NCBI RefSeq assembly: GCF_002157835.1
Contig: NZ_CP020809.1
Location: 6,634,001-6,698,000 of the forward strand
DNA from: Mycobacterium dioxanotrophicus
Lineage (GTDB): Bacteria > Actinomycetota > Actinomycetes > Mycobacteriales > Mycobacteriaceae
DNA length: 64,000 nucleotides
Reading direction: 5' to 3'
The notes below the pieces were generated by a model. That model was not told the DNA's origin. It made no database searches and saw nothing but the letters and a program-made list of their open reading frames with translations. Shown piece after piece: positions 26,684 to 34,723 of the stretch. Both the position numbers and the translations under genes were made by a program. The stretch's first letter is position 1. Every line of letters begins with the position of its first letter.

Positions 26684-27055
26684 ATGACCTCCGCCATAGG
26701 TGGCGCAGCCGACCCTGATGACACCGCGATCCCTTCCAGGCCGGCCGCGGACGCGACCGGCACCCTGTGCGAGGAGCCTGCACCGATATCAGGGGCCGAG
26801 GCGGGCTGCCAAGGTGAGGTGGGCTCGGCTGCATCGCTGGCGGCAGCCCTGCTTGCCGAGGGTGTGTTCGTCGGATCCGGCATCTTCAAGTCGGGCAACC
26901 CGGCTGCGCGGGCCGCGGCGATCGTGAAGGCCACCACGTTCCACGACGACTCCGACGTGCTGGCCAAGGTGTCGCGCGGGCTGGGTGAGGCCATGGTCGG
27001 CATCAACGTCGACGACATCCCACAACCGCACAGGCTCGCCGAGCGCGGCTGGTAG
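26684..27055 (+). pseudogene. pdxS: Truncated pdxS (pyridoxal 5'-phosphate synthase) C-terminal fragment
   Basis: The last 65 residues of this 123-codon frame match the conserved PdxS C terminus: [19 protein letters not shown], then [13 protein letters not shown] and the terminal RLAERGW. Intact PdxS is about 300 residues and forms a TIM-barrel dodecamer. Here the first 230 or so residues, including the Schiff-base lysines, are missing. The 59 codons before the match ([12 protein letters not shown] and onward) are not PdxS-like, although the frame has an ATG. No pdxT lies beside it. A functional PLP synthase is not possible from this piece; it is a relic or was brought in with the island. Confidence 0.85.
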
Positions 27056-27077
27056 CACCGCGGAACCGGCTAACGGA

Positions 27078-27317
27078 ATGGACACGAATGAACGTCACGT
27101 GCTCCGATACGTCCTGTCGTGGGCACCTTACGGAGGACCGCCCGCCGACGAGACCTTCATAGAGTTCGGCATCACAACATCTGTTCTGCGCGAACGATTC
27201 TCCAGAATCGTAAATCGCGAACTCACCGAAACCGGCGCCCGGTCGTACGAAGATCGCCTACTCATCGCGGAGGCACGTGCCTACGAGCTGAGACCTCGCG
27301 CACGCCATGATTGGTGA
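27078..27317 (+). CDS. Small DUF3263-like protein
   Basis: 79-residue protein. Its ERHVLRYVLSWAPYGGPPADETFIEFGITTSVLRERFSRIV pattern (described here in parts: ERHVLRYVLSW, a short linker, then EFGITTSVLRERF) resembles the helix-turn-helix-like core of the actinobacterial DUF3263 family, in which a W-containing helix precedes an RFG(L/M)S..RYYQ helix. The match is loose. It lies 22 bp after the pdxS fragment, and its own ribosome-binding site (ACGGAA) is weak. It may be a small DNA-binding protein or a remnant. No function can be stated. Confidence 0.5.
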   Translation: MDTNERHVLRYVLSWAPYGGPPADETFIEFGITTSVLRERFSRIVNRELTETGARSYEDRLLIAEARAYELRPRARHDW

Positions 27318-27399
27318 CCGAGACTACTTCCGTGCACATACGTTGCAGTAGCGGAGGTTGTCGACTTTGTGGACAGTCGAAGCCGATCGCATTGCGAGG

Positions 27400-28053
27400 C
27401 TATCCCGGAGGACTCCCGTAACAGTACGACAGCACATGTTCGCGGACGAGGCGTTCGACATCGGGATCACGAGTCTTGAACGCCTCGACAATTGCGTCGT
27501 GGTCGTCCACGTTTTCCTGGAGTTGTGTTCGAAGCATCCGAAGCGAGACGTTTGTCCAAACTTCGATCCCGAGAGATTCCCACACTGACAAAAGGACACG
27601 ATTGCCTGAACTGGCAACTATCTCGCGATGAAAGGCGACGCTGGCGCGCACCTGCATCTCGATATCACCCTCGTCAGCTGCCCGGCGAATCGCGTCGGCA
27701 CAGCGTTGCAGTGCAGAGGTATCCTCGGCAAGCCTGTCAGCCGCCAAACTAGCCGCCAGACCCTCCAAGTTCGCTCGAACTGGATACAGTTCGAAAAGAT
27801 CGTCGGGGCCGATATCACGAACGCGTGCGCCCTTGTTCGGCACAGACGTGACAAGCCGCAATGCCTCCAGATCCCGGAGCGCTTCCCGAACCGGAGCCTG
27901 GCTGACATTGAGTTCCGCGGCAACATGGCGTTCTACGATCCGATCACCCGGACTCCAGCGGCCGCGAACCAGTCCGTCTATGAGAACCTGCAGAATCTGT
28001 TCCCGTAGAGGCAATCCTCGGACTGGCGGCGAGGACTCGCCAATATTGGGCAT
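27400..28053 (-). CDS. GntR/FCD-family regulator linked to the amidinotransferase gene
   Basis: 217-residue regulator. The winged helix-turn-helix (about 15-75; GDRIVERHVAAELNVSQAPVREAL) is followed by an FCD domain (about 85-210), with the conserved FHREIV and later DDHDAIVEAF metal-site-like positions. The ATG of MPNIGESSPP is used; the frame continues upstream but only into the gap after the amidinotransferase gene. It lies 89 bp downstream of that gene on the same strand, which suggests co-transcription or autoregulated control of it. Palindromes at 29354-29396 are candidate operators. Confidence 0.9.
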   Translation of the reverse strand: MPNIGESSPPVRGLPLREQILQVLIDGLVRGRWSPGDRIVERHVAAELNVSQAPVREALRDLEALRLVTSVPNKGARVRDIGPDDLFELYPVRANLEGLAASLAADRLAEDTSALQRCADAIRRAADEGDIEMQVRASVAFHREIVASSGNRVLLSVWESLGIEVWTNVSLRMLRTQLQENVDDHDAIVEAFKTRDPDVERLVREHVLSYCYGSPPG

Positions 28054-28142
28054 AGCAATACAGTCTAGGGAACGCCGCGGGCGGTTAATGCGGGGTGCGG
28101 CTTGGTTGCCCAAACCGCACCCCGTCACGGTGGTAGTCGCTC

Positions 28143-29282
28143 CTAACGCCAAACCCGGTTGCGGACGTCAGCGAGCGTCGGGCCGGGCTCACGGTTGATC
28201 TGCATCACGCGGCACTTGATTCCGCCGCATGCCTTGCGAATCTCTGTGCCGGTGACTTCGATGACCTCGACCCCAGCGTCCCGGATCTTCTGATTGGTCT
28301 TGTGGCAGTCTGCGTGGGCGATCACCTTGCCCGGCTCGAGCAGCAAGACGTTGCACGGAGCGAGGAACTCGCGCTGCTCGTCAGGATCGGCCTCGATGAG
28401 CTCGAAGTTATTGTCATACAGCCAAGTACGCGCATCCCAATCCAGTGCCGCCGGCGAGACCACGAGCTTGCCGACATCGATTGCGTTGATATTGATATCG
28501 GGGTGCGCGCACGCGCCCGTGGCCTTGTTGAAGAACCCTTCCACTGCAGGCCGCAGCTGGAGGTTGTGAAACTCCTCGGTACCACTGGTCTTCGAGATGG
28601 CAGCGACCAACTGATCAGTCCCACGCTGGTCGTAGGAGGCCGACAAGCAGGTGACGAGAACCTCGTCAGCGATCATATTGCATGCACCCGGCTCCATTGC
28701 GCCCTCTGTGATGGCAACGAGCGGAGGGATGTTGAGGGTGTTCCACGCCCACTTCGCCAAGTACTCACTGACGCCGACCATGCCCGGCAGGAAGCCGAAA
28801 CGCGAGATGACCGAGCCACCCCGCCAGATCGATCCCCACGACAAGAACACATGACCCATCAAGGGGCCGTATGGATTCGCGGGTTCCTCCGGATAGTCAA
28901 CCCAGTGCACTTTGATGCCGTTGTTCTCGAATGCCGTTGCCAGCTCTTCGGTTTCGCGCTGGAATGCGGCGAGATCAACTGGGCCGCGGTCTGGAACACC
29001 CATCAATCCCTGAAAGAAGGACGGAGATTCCTTGTATTGCGAACTCTGATCGTGCAGCGTGTACTTGGTCGGCATGTGAAGTGCCACCTCAGTGAGGCGA
29101 CCAATCCCGTTGAAACCGAACGTACGCCCAGCGACAGGTTCCGCCTGATGCGTCCGATAATCGGCCTCGTGTGTGGCACGCACGAATTCGTAGGTGCTGA
29201 TGCCGTCTTTGTACTGCGGGATGTCTGAAAGCCGCCAATCACCGTAACCGCGTGAAGACGGCCTCTTGTCAACAGTGGTCAT
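28143..29282 (-). CDS. Amidinotransferase/arginine-deiminase superfamily enzyme
   Basis: 379-residue protein of the guanidino-group-modifying superfamily (arginine deiminase, dimethylarginine hydrolase, glycine amidinotransferase). Superfamily positions are visible: an acidic stretch EGAMEPGACNMIADEVLV (about 187-204), the histidine and aspartate in AHPDININ (about 257-264), and the catalytic cysteine in CGGIKCRVMQINRE (about 352-365). All are consistent with a Cys-His-Glu/Asp thiol hydrolase. The substrate would be a guanidine or amidine compound. The start is the ATG of MTTVDKRPS. It may belong to the adjacent nitrogen-heterocycle pathway or be an independent two-gene unit with the GntR gene. 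Confidence 0.82.
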   Translation of the reverse strand: MTTVDKRPSSRGYGDWRLSDIPQYKDGISTYEFVRATHEADYRTHQAEPVAGRTFGFNGIGRLTEVALHMPTKYTLHDQSSQYKESPSFFQGLMGVPDRGPVDLAAFQRETEELATAFENNGIKVHWVDYPEEPANPYGPLMGHVFLSWGSIWRGGSVISRFGFLPGMVGVSEYLAKWAWNTLNIPPLVAITEGAMEPGACNMIADEVLVTCLSASYDQRGTDQLVAAISKTSGTEEFHNLQLRPAVEGFFNKATGACAHPDININAIDVGKLVVSPAALDWDARTWLYDNNFELIEADPDEQREFLAPCNVLLLEPGKVIAHADCHKTNQKIRDAGVEVIEVTGTEIRKACGGIKCRVMQINREPGPTLADVRNRVWR

Positions 29283-29353
29283 TCTGCTTAACCCCTTTGC
29301 TTGCCATGTAGAGGGAAGGGAGCCGGGTCTGGAATGCAAGACCCGTCAGATGC

Positions 29354-29396
29354 GTGACTTACGTCACACGCCAATTTTGCGCAATGATCGATCATT
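29354..29396. promoter_or_regulatory. Two palindromes upstream of the amidinotransferase gene
   Basis: GTGAC-TTAC-GTCAC (29354-29367) and the 14-bp perfect palindrome AATGATCGATCATT (29383-29396) lie 72-114 bp upstream of the ATG at 29282. They are candidate operator sites for the GntR regulator at 27400-28053, or part of the promoter. Confidence 0.6.
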
Positions 29397-29993
29397 TGTC
29401 AATGTTGATTCATGCCCGACTTAAAGGCATCACGTACCCGCACTCCGCCACGTCACAGCGCACACTTGGATCACGCACGCTAATTAGCGGTGCGCAGCCC
29501 GAAGTTGGGCTCACATATCCCCCAGCCGACACAACGCGAGTGTTGGCTGCTACACCTTCACAGGTGCGTCGCAGCCATGTCGGTGCGCGCGGGAAGACTG
29601 GCCTGCTCAATTCGCCGGCGCGGGTGTCCCTGTCGACGACGACCAGAACCGCAGAATCCCAACGGAATTGGGCCAGCGCCCACCCTTCGGCAATCCCACC
29701 GCCTCGCCTCCATTTCACGCATGTAGCTGATGCATCAGGCAAAAACCTCAGGGACCGATAAGACGGCCGCCTAGCCCGTCACACGACCTGCCCATCGCAT
29801 CGGCGCCTTCGCCCTGCCCGCTTCCGACTGCCTCACCTCACGCACCGATGGACGGCCGTACTCCAGATGTATCCACGATCAGCGGGGGACTAAATGAACC
29901 GGACCCTTTCCGGTGAGCGGACAACCGGCTGACTAGCCTTGATCAGCCGGGCCCGGTCATCGTCGGCCTGCCGCCCGGCGGGGAGGGCGAAGC
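29397..29993. other. Long intergenic region without a convincing gene
   Basis: About 600 bases separate the promoter of the amidinotransferase gene from the next gntR. Frames on both strands (135 codons plus, 110 codons minus, mutually overlapping) have no recognisable composition or motif and I do not call them. A short inverted repeat ACCGGA-N5-TCCGGT (29898-29914) lies 80 bp before the gntR start and may be its operator. The region marks the right boundary of the accessory island. Confidence 0.5.
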
Positions 29994-30674
29994 ATGTCGA
30001 CAGACCGGGCGCATGGAGGCGAGAGCACCACCTCCATGTCGCAGGTGGCGGCACACGCCATACGCGAGGGCATCATCGAGGGCCGGTACCCGCCGAGCAG
30101 CCGGCTGCGCGAGCGCGACCTCTCGGAAAACCTGCAGATGTCCCGGATACCCGTACGCGAGGCGCTGCGCCAGCTCGAAGTCGAAGGCTTTGTGACCACC
30201 AGCCCGAACCGTGGTGCGGTGGTCACCCAACTGACAGTGCGCGACGTCGTCGAACTGTTCGATCTGAGGGTGTCACTCGAGGTGCTGGCCGCGCGGCAAG
30301 CGGCTCTCGCGAGCGCCGGAGGGCGCGCCGGGGACAAACTGCAGCAGATCGTCGTCGCCGCCCTGCGTGCCACCCGCTCGGGCGACGTCGTCGCGATCCG
30401 CCAGACCAACACCGAGATTCACGCCGAGATCGTGGCGATGGCGGGCAATTCGCTGTTGGCCACCACGATGGCGCCGCTGCTGGGCCGCATGCGCTGGGTG
30501 TTCGCATTGACCGCCGACCGTGATCCCGAGGTGGAGTACGCAGAGCATCGAGCGCTGTGCGACGCGATCTACGCCGGCAATCCTGATCTGGCCGGTGCGC
30601 TCGCGCTGGCCCACATCGAGCACGGGCGGGCGCCGTCGCTGGAGGGTCTGACCAAGGTGCTGCCCGCGTCGTAG
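29994..30674 (+). CDS. GntR/FCD-family transcriptional regulator
   Basis: 226-residue regulator. The winged helix-turn-helix is at about 12-80 (RLRERDLSENLQMSRIPVREALRQL) and the FCD domain at about 90-215, with the histidines typical of the metal-binding type (NTEIHAEIV, AEHRALCDAI, ALAHIEHGR). It is monocistronic and convergent with the GH76-like gene, whose end is 8 bp away, so its targets are not evident from the neighbourhood. Confidence 0.9.
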   Translation: MSTDRAHGGESTTSMSQVAAHAIREGIIEGRYPPSSRLRERDLSENLQMSRIPVREALRQLEVEGFVTTSPNRGAVVTQLTVRDVVELFDLRVSLEVLAARQAALASAGGRAGDKLQQIVVAALRATRSGDVVAIRQTNTEIHAEIVAMAGNSLLATTMAPLLGRMRWVFALTADRDPEVEYAEHRALCDAIYAGNPDLAGALALAHIEHGRAPSLEGLTKVLPAS

Positions 30675-30682
30675 CAGGCTGC

Positions 30683-31792
30683 TCACGCCTCAGTTTCGTC
30701 GGCCAGGGTGTGGGCGGCCTCCATCAGCATCCACCCCGACACCTGCACCGACATGTCGCGTTCGGGTATCGCCGAAGCGTTGACCGCGCCCTCGACGAAC
30801 TCGGCCTCCTGCCCCGCGGACGTGGGCACCTCGGCGTTGCGATCCCAGAACGGGCCGAACAACGGGAGGCCGTCGACCGTCTGGCGGTAATCCCACGCCG
30901 ATTCCGCGGATTTCAGAACCAGCGACCGGGCGGTGTCACGGGCGGCGGCATCCTCGGCGGTGTCACCCGGCAGCGTCGTCGCCACCAGTGCGAGATACCG
31001 CGCCAGGATCCCGTTGAACAGCCCGCCGTCGCCGCCACCGGCACCTTTGATGACACCGTCCTCGGTCATCTCTTTGGCTACCGCCGCGACGAGTCGACGC
31101 ACCCGCTCGGAATGCCTGGGGTCCTGAGTGCGCACCGCAAGCTCCACCTCAAGGCCGAGCACCACACCCTGGCAGTAGGTGTACTGCGCCCGCACCATCG
31201 AACCGGCCTTGATGCCGTCGAACACCAGGTGAGTTTCCGGGTCGATCAGCGTGTCGTCGATCCAGTCGGCCATCTGCTGGGCGCGGCGCAACCGATCGTC
31301 GTAGCGGGCCAGGAAGATGCCGGCCGGGCCGTTGGCCGGGGCATTGAAGAACTGGTCCTGCTTGCGCCATGGGATTCCGCCGCCGTCCTCGGGCACCCAG
31401 GCGTTGACGAACTGCTCACACAGCTTCTTGAGCGCACCCCGTTTCTCGACCCCCGCCAGCCGTCCCGCCCGTTCCAAAGCCAGTGCCAGCCAAGCCATGT
31501 CGTCGTAATAGTCGTTGGTCCACCCGGTGTTGCGCAGATGGTGCGACCGGATCTGCCGTTCGATCCGCAGCTTGCGGTCCGGCTGCGGATCCCGCACCTG
31601 CGCATCGACCAGGCAGTCGAGCAGGTGCGCCTGCCACCAGTAGTGCCAGGTGCCGAAATGCCGATACTTCGGCGTCGACGGCCAGGCCACCACACCGAGT
31701 TGAGTACCCGGCAGGTACCAGAGTTTGCTCAGATGTCGTTGGATGATCGCAGCTTCGGCGCTGCCCGCGCGGTTGGCCCATAGCTGATCCAT
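30683..31792 (-). CDS. GH76-like glycoside hydrolase
   Basis: 369-residue protein with the (alpha/alpha)6-barrel pattern of glycoside hydrolase family 76 (alpha-1,6-mannanase-like). The aromatic-rich N terminus (LSKLWYLPGTQLGVVAWP, FGTWHYWWQAH) is followed by the paired-Asp region of NDYYDDMAWLALALERAG, where family members carry catalytic aspartates. It lacks a signal peptide, so it is probably cytoplasmic. It appears to match M. tuberculosis Rv0365c, from memory. It is the last gene of a lipoprotein-methyltransferase-hydrolase group, 15 bp after the methyltransferase stop. The physiological substrate is unknown. Confidence 0.82.
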   Translation of the reverse strand: MDQLWANRAGSAEAAIIQRHLSKLWYLPGTQLGVVAWPSTPKYRHFGTWHYWWQAHLLDCLVDAQVRDPQPDRKLRIERQIRSHHLRNTGWTNDYYDDMAWLALALERAGRLAGVEKRGALKKLCEQFVNAWVPEDGGGIPWRKQDQFFNAPANGPAGIFLARYDDRLRRAQQMADWIDDTLIDPETHLVFDGIKAGSMVRAQYTYCQGVVLGLEVELAVRTQDPRHSERVRRLVAAVAKEMTEDGVIKGAGGGDGGLFNGILARYLALVATTLPGDTAEDAAARDTARSLVLKSAESAWDYRQTVDGLPLFGPFWDRNAEVPTSAGQEAEFVEGAVNASAIPERDMSVQVSGWMLMEAAHTLADETEA

Positions 31793-31807
31793 GACCCCGA
31801 TCCTGCC

Positions 31808-32461
31808 CTACCAGGCCGCCGAAATGTCGGCGTGTCGAGTGATCCAGGCGTGCATGGCGATTCCGGCAGCAACTCCGGCGTTGATGCTGCGGGTCGATCC
31901 GAACTGCGCGATCGACACCGTCAGCGCCGCGCCGGCCTGCGCTTCCGGCGTGATTCCGGGGCCTTCCTGGCCGAACACCATCAGGCAGTCGCGCGGCAAC
32001 TCGGTCTGTTCGAGCCGGGTCGCACCGGGCACGTTGTCCACGGCGACGACGGTGAGTCCCGCCTCGGCGGCGTAGGCCAGCAGTTCGGCGGTGGTGTCGT
32101 GGTGGCGCAACCGCTGATAGCGATCGGTGACCATGGCGCCACGCCGGTTCCACCGCCGCCGGCCGACGATGTGGACAGTGTGGACAGCGAACGCGTTGGC
32201 GGTCCGCACCACCGCGCCGATGTTCGCGTCGTTGCCGAAGTTCTCGATCGCGATGTGCAGCGCATGTCGGCGTCGGTCGATATCGGCCACGATCGCTTCG
32301 CGGGTCCAATACCGATAGGCGTCAACGACATTGCGGGTATCGCCCTCGCGCAGGAGTTCCGGGTCGTAGTGCGCGGCATCGTCTCCCGAGGGCAGCGGTC
32401 CAGGCCACGGACCGACGCCGGGTGTCTGTCCCCATTCCGTTGGCCCCAGTGGCTCACTCAT
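31808..32461 (-). CDS. SpoU/TrmH-family RNA 2'-O-methyltransferase
   Basis: 217-residue SPOUT methyltransferase with the three knot motifs: motif 1 in ENFGNDANIGAVVRTANAFAV (about 73-93), motif 2 in MVFGQEGPGI (about 160-169), and motif 3 in IAQFGSTRSINAGVAAGIAMHAW (about 182-204), where the usual asparagine of SLN becomes SIN. It transfers a methyl group from SAM to a ribose in tRNA or rRNA; the target is not determinable here. The ATG overlaps the stop of the upstream lipoprotein gene by 4 bp. It resembles Rv0380c by recollection. Confidence 0.9.
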   Translation of the reverse strand: MSEPLGPTEWGQTPGVGPWPGPLPSGDDAAHYDPELLREGDTRNVVDAYRYWTREAIVADIDRRRHALHIAIENFGNDANIGAVVRTANAFAVHTVHIVGRRRWNRRGAMVTDRYQRLRHHDTTAELLAYAAEAGLTVVAVDNVPGATRLEQTELPRDCLMVFGQEGPGITPEAQAGAALTVSIAQFGSTRSINAGVAAGIAMHAWITRHADISAAW

Positions 32462-33348
32462 GGCTTGGTCCACAGAGCCGCGTGCGTGCCGATCACCGAC
32501 ACCGTGGCGTAGAGGAGTGCAGCGTTGATCTCGCCCTGAGTGCACAGCGAAGTCCGGGTGTTCACCGCTTCGCGCGATGCGTCCGGCAGCAACAGCACCG
32601 AAGCCCCGTATGCCGAGCAGGCGTAACTGAGCCCCGGCGGCGGCAGTGTCGGAGCCACCACGACCATCAGCGGCCCGCCGCGTTGCGCCGAGTCGTCCCG
32701 GTAACGCTTTGCCAGGCCGTCGATCTCGAGGCCGAGCAGCATGTAGCCATTGCCTTTGAACGCGTCGGGTGCACCCATCGCGGTCGGGGCCAGTTGAGCA
32801 CCGTCGGCGCCGAACGCGTCGACGGTCGTCGTCTTGATCGCGATGCCGGTGTCGCCGGCGTCGGTGGGCAGCATGCCCACGGGGAAGGCCGCCGGGTAGG
32901 CCACGGTGGTCTTCGGGATGCGCTCGCGCGGCGAATAGACATACACCCCGCGGACCTGGCTCTGGTCCCGCAATGGACCCAGACACACTGTGCCACTGAG
33001 CTTGTCGGGACCGGAGGCGGCCAGCGGCCGGATACCAAGGCTGCTCACCCCGGTACACCCGGCCAATCCGTTGGCTTCGAGTGGATGCGACAGTGCGCCG
33101 TACAGGCCGAACCGGAGGTCCTCGGGTTTGGCTCGTTGGTCACCCGCGGCCGAGGCGTCGACGTCGACGAGGACGTGCTCGCTGTCGAACCGCAGGTTGT
33201 TCAACGTGAAATTCCAGCCCAGCACCGCCAGTGAGGCACCGAACGACGCCGTGAGTGCCTCGTAGGTGCGGCGCGGCGCACTGTCAGACGAACAAGCAGT
33301 GGCAACGACGAGAAGTACCGCCGTCACCGCCGCGATCAGTGCCCGCAC
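32458..33348 (-). CDS. Putative lipoprotein of unknown function
   Basis: 296-residue exported protein. An N-terminal signal (MRALIAAVTAVLLVVATAC) ends in a lipobox-like VATAC with the modified cysteine at residue 19, followed by SSDSAP. The rest has no family I recognise: it contains four further cysteines and a long beta-rich pattern. It is translationally coupled to the methyltransferase gene. An earlier start is unlikely because the next upstream gene ends 6 bp away. Confidence 0.75.
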   Translation of the reverse strand: MRALIAAVTAVLLVVATACSSDSAPRRTYEALTASFGASLAVLGWNFTLNNLRFDSEHVLVDVDASAAGDQRAKPEDLRFGLYGALSHPLEANGLAGCTGVSSLGIRPLAASGPDKLSGTVCLGPLRDQSQVRGVYVYSPRERIPKTTVAYPAAFPVGMLPTDAGDTGIAIKTTTVDAFGADGAQLAPTAMGAPDAFKGNGYMLLGLEIDGLAKRYRDDSAQRGGPLMVVVAPTLPPPGLSYACSAYGASVLLLPDASREAVNTRTSLCTQGEINAALLYATVSVIGTHAALWTKP

Positions 33349-33354
33349 CGTGTC

Positions 33355-34131
33355 TCAGGTTCTGCCACGGCCCTTGCCTACCACCCTTGTCATGGCACGC
33401 ACAAAATCGCGCGGCACCAGCCGGCTGCCGGTGGTGAGCACCTTGTACTGCAGACCCGGCACGATGACGACCCTGCCCTTGGCCACCTCGGCAAGGCATT
33501 CGCGCACCACGTCGTCGACCTTGAGCCACATGTACGACGGCGTATCCGCCATGTCGATGCCTGCCCGCGCATGGAACTCGGTGCGGACGAACCCCGGGCA
33601 CAGCGCGTGCACGCCGACCCCGGTACCCGCCAGCCCGTTGGCCAACCCTTCGCTGAACGAGACCACCCACGCCTTGGACGCCGAATACGTCGACCCGCGT
33701 CCCGGGATCAGACCTGCAACACTGGCCACGTTGATCACGGTGCCCCTGCCCGCCTCGACCATCGTCGGCAGCGCCGCGTGCGTCAGCTCCATCACGGCGG
33801 TGACATTGACATCCAATTGGGCCTGCAGCCGGGCGAATTCAGCGGTCCAGAATTCACCGGACGTGCCGAACGCGGCGTTGTTGACCAGAACCTGCACACC
33901 GGACCGCAGCCGTTCGGCGACCTTGGCCCGGTCGGCGGCCACCGCCAGGTCGGCAGGCAGCACCTCGACGCCGACGCCCGCCTCGTCGTGCAATTCGGCT
34001 GCGAGCTGTTCCAGGCGGGCGGTGTCGCGGGCGACCAGCACCAGGTCATACCCGTCGCGGGCATATCGGCGGGCGAATCCCGCTCCGAGCCCCGACGTCG
34101 GTCCGGTGATCAGCGCGACGGGACGGGACAT
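33355..34131 (-). CDS. Short-chain dehydrogenase/reductase
   Basis: 258-residue classical SDR. The NAD(P)-binding motif [10 protein letters not shown] (about 8-17) is followed by NNAAFG (about 86-91), the catalytic serine in VASVAG, and YSASK (about 153-157) with the catalytic Tyr and Lys. Substrate unknown. The ATG at 34131 is chosen over a GTG three codons upstream. It is divergent from furA over about 100 bp, and its end lies 6 bp from the lipoprotein start on the same strand. Confidence 0.9.
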   Translation of the reverse strand: MSRPVALITGPTSGLGAGFARRYARDGYDLVLVARDTARLEQLAAELHDEAGVGVEVLPADLAVAADRAKVAERLRSGVQVLVNNAAFGTSGEFWTAEFARLQAQLDVNVTAVMELTHAALPTMVEAGRGTVINVASVAGLIPGRGSTYSASKAWVVSFSEGLANGLAGTGVGVHALCPGFVRTEFHARAGIDMADTPSYMWLKVDDVVRECLAEVAKGRVVIVPGLQYKVLTTGSRLVPRDFVRAMTRVVGKGRGRT

Positions 34132-34195
34132 GCCCGACACACTACTGAACGGTATGCGACGCGATGGCTGCCGGCTTTAAACGCACGACCGCAAC

Positions 34196-34222
34196 TAAAC
34201 GTTTATCGATTCCAGATAGCGG
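34196..34222. promoter_or_regulatory. Probable FurA operator upstream of furA
   Basis: The palindrome TAAACGTTTA (34196-34205) is followed by CGATTCCAGATAGC. The ATTCCAGA element recalls the AT-rich sequence reported as the FurA autoregulatory site in front of mycobacterial furA-katG. It ends 15 bp before the furA GTG. Confidence 0.55.
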
Positions 34223-34236
34223 GCAATAGTGATGCC

Positions 34237-34689
34237 GTGACGTCAACGGCGGAATATGCGGCGCAACTCCGTGCGGCCCACCTTCGCGTCACCCGGCCGC
34301 GCATCGCCGTTCTGGAGAAATTGCGCACCCATCCGCACGCCGACACCGACACCATCTTCAGCGCGGTGCGTGCGGTCCTGCCCGAGGTCTCTCGCCAGAC
34401 CGTCTACGACGTACTCAACGCCCTCACCTCGGCCGGGCTCCTGCGCCGGATCCAGCCCCTCGGTTCGGTGGCCCGCTACGAGACCCGCGTCGGCGACAAC
34501 CACCACCACGTCGTGTGCCGCGGCTGCGGCACCATCGCCGACATCGACTGCGCGATCGGCGCTGCGCCCTGCCTGACACCGTCCGACCTCGACGAGGCCA
34601 TCGACGGTTTCGTGGTCGATGAGGCCGAGGTCATCTACTGGGGCCTGTGCCCCGACTGCTCCGCCCCGGCTTCCCGATCGCACTCCTGA
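34237..34689 (+). CDS. furA: Ferric uptake regulator family protein FurA
   Basis: 150-residue redox- and iron-responsive repressor. An N-terminal winged helix ([25 protein letters not shown], then [12 protein letters not shown]) is followed by a metal-binding dimerisation domain with [12 protein letters not shown] (two His plus CxxC) and a late CPDCS (second CxxC). Together these make the structural zinc site. The start is the GTG of [11 protein letters not shown], matching the length of M. tuberculosis FurA. It lies 34 bp upstream of katG and should repress the pair until oxidised. Confidence 0.94.
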   Translation: MTSTAEYAAQLRAAHLRVTRPRIAVLEKLRTHPHADTDTIFSAVRAVLPEVSRQTVYDVLNALTSAGLLRRIQPLGSVARYETRVGDNHHHVVCRGCGTIADIDCAIGAAPCLTPSDLDEAIDGFVVDEAEVIYWGLCPDCSAPASRSHS

Positions 34690-34723
34690 TCACAGCCCCA
34701 TCGACAACCCGGAAGGAAATGTT

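Noticed and set aside
29354..29761. 135-codon frame on the plus strand, 110-codon frame on the minus strand
   Set aside because: They overlap each other and the promoter palindromes, have no recognisable motif, and lack good ribosome-binding sites.
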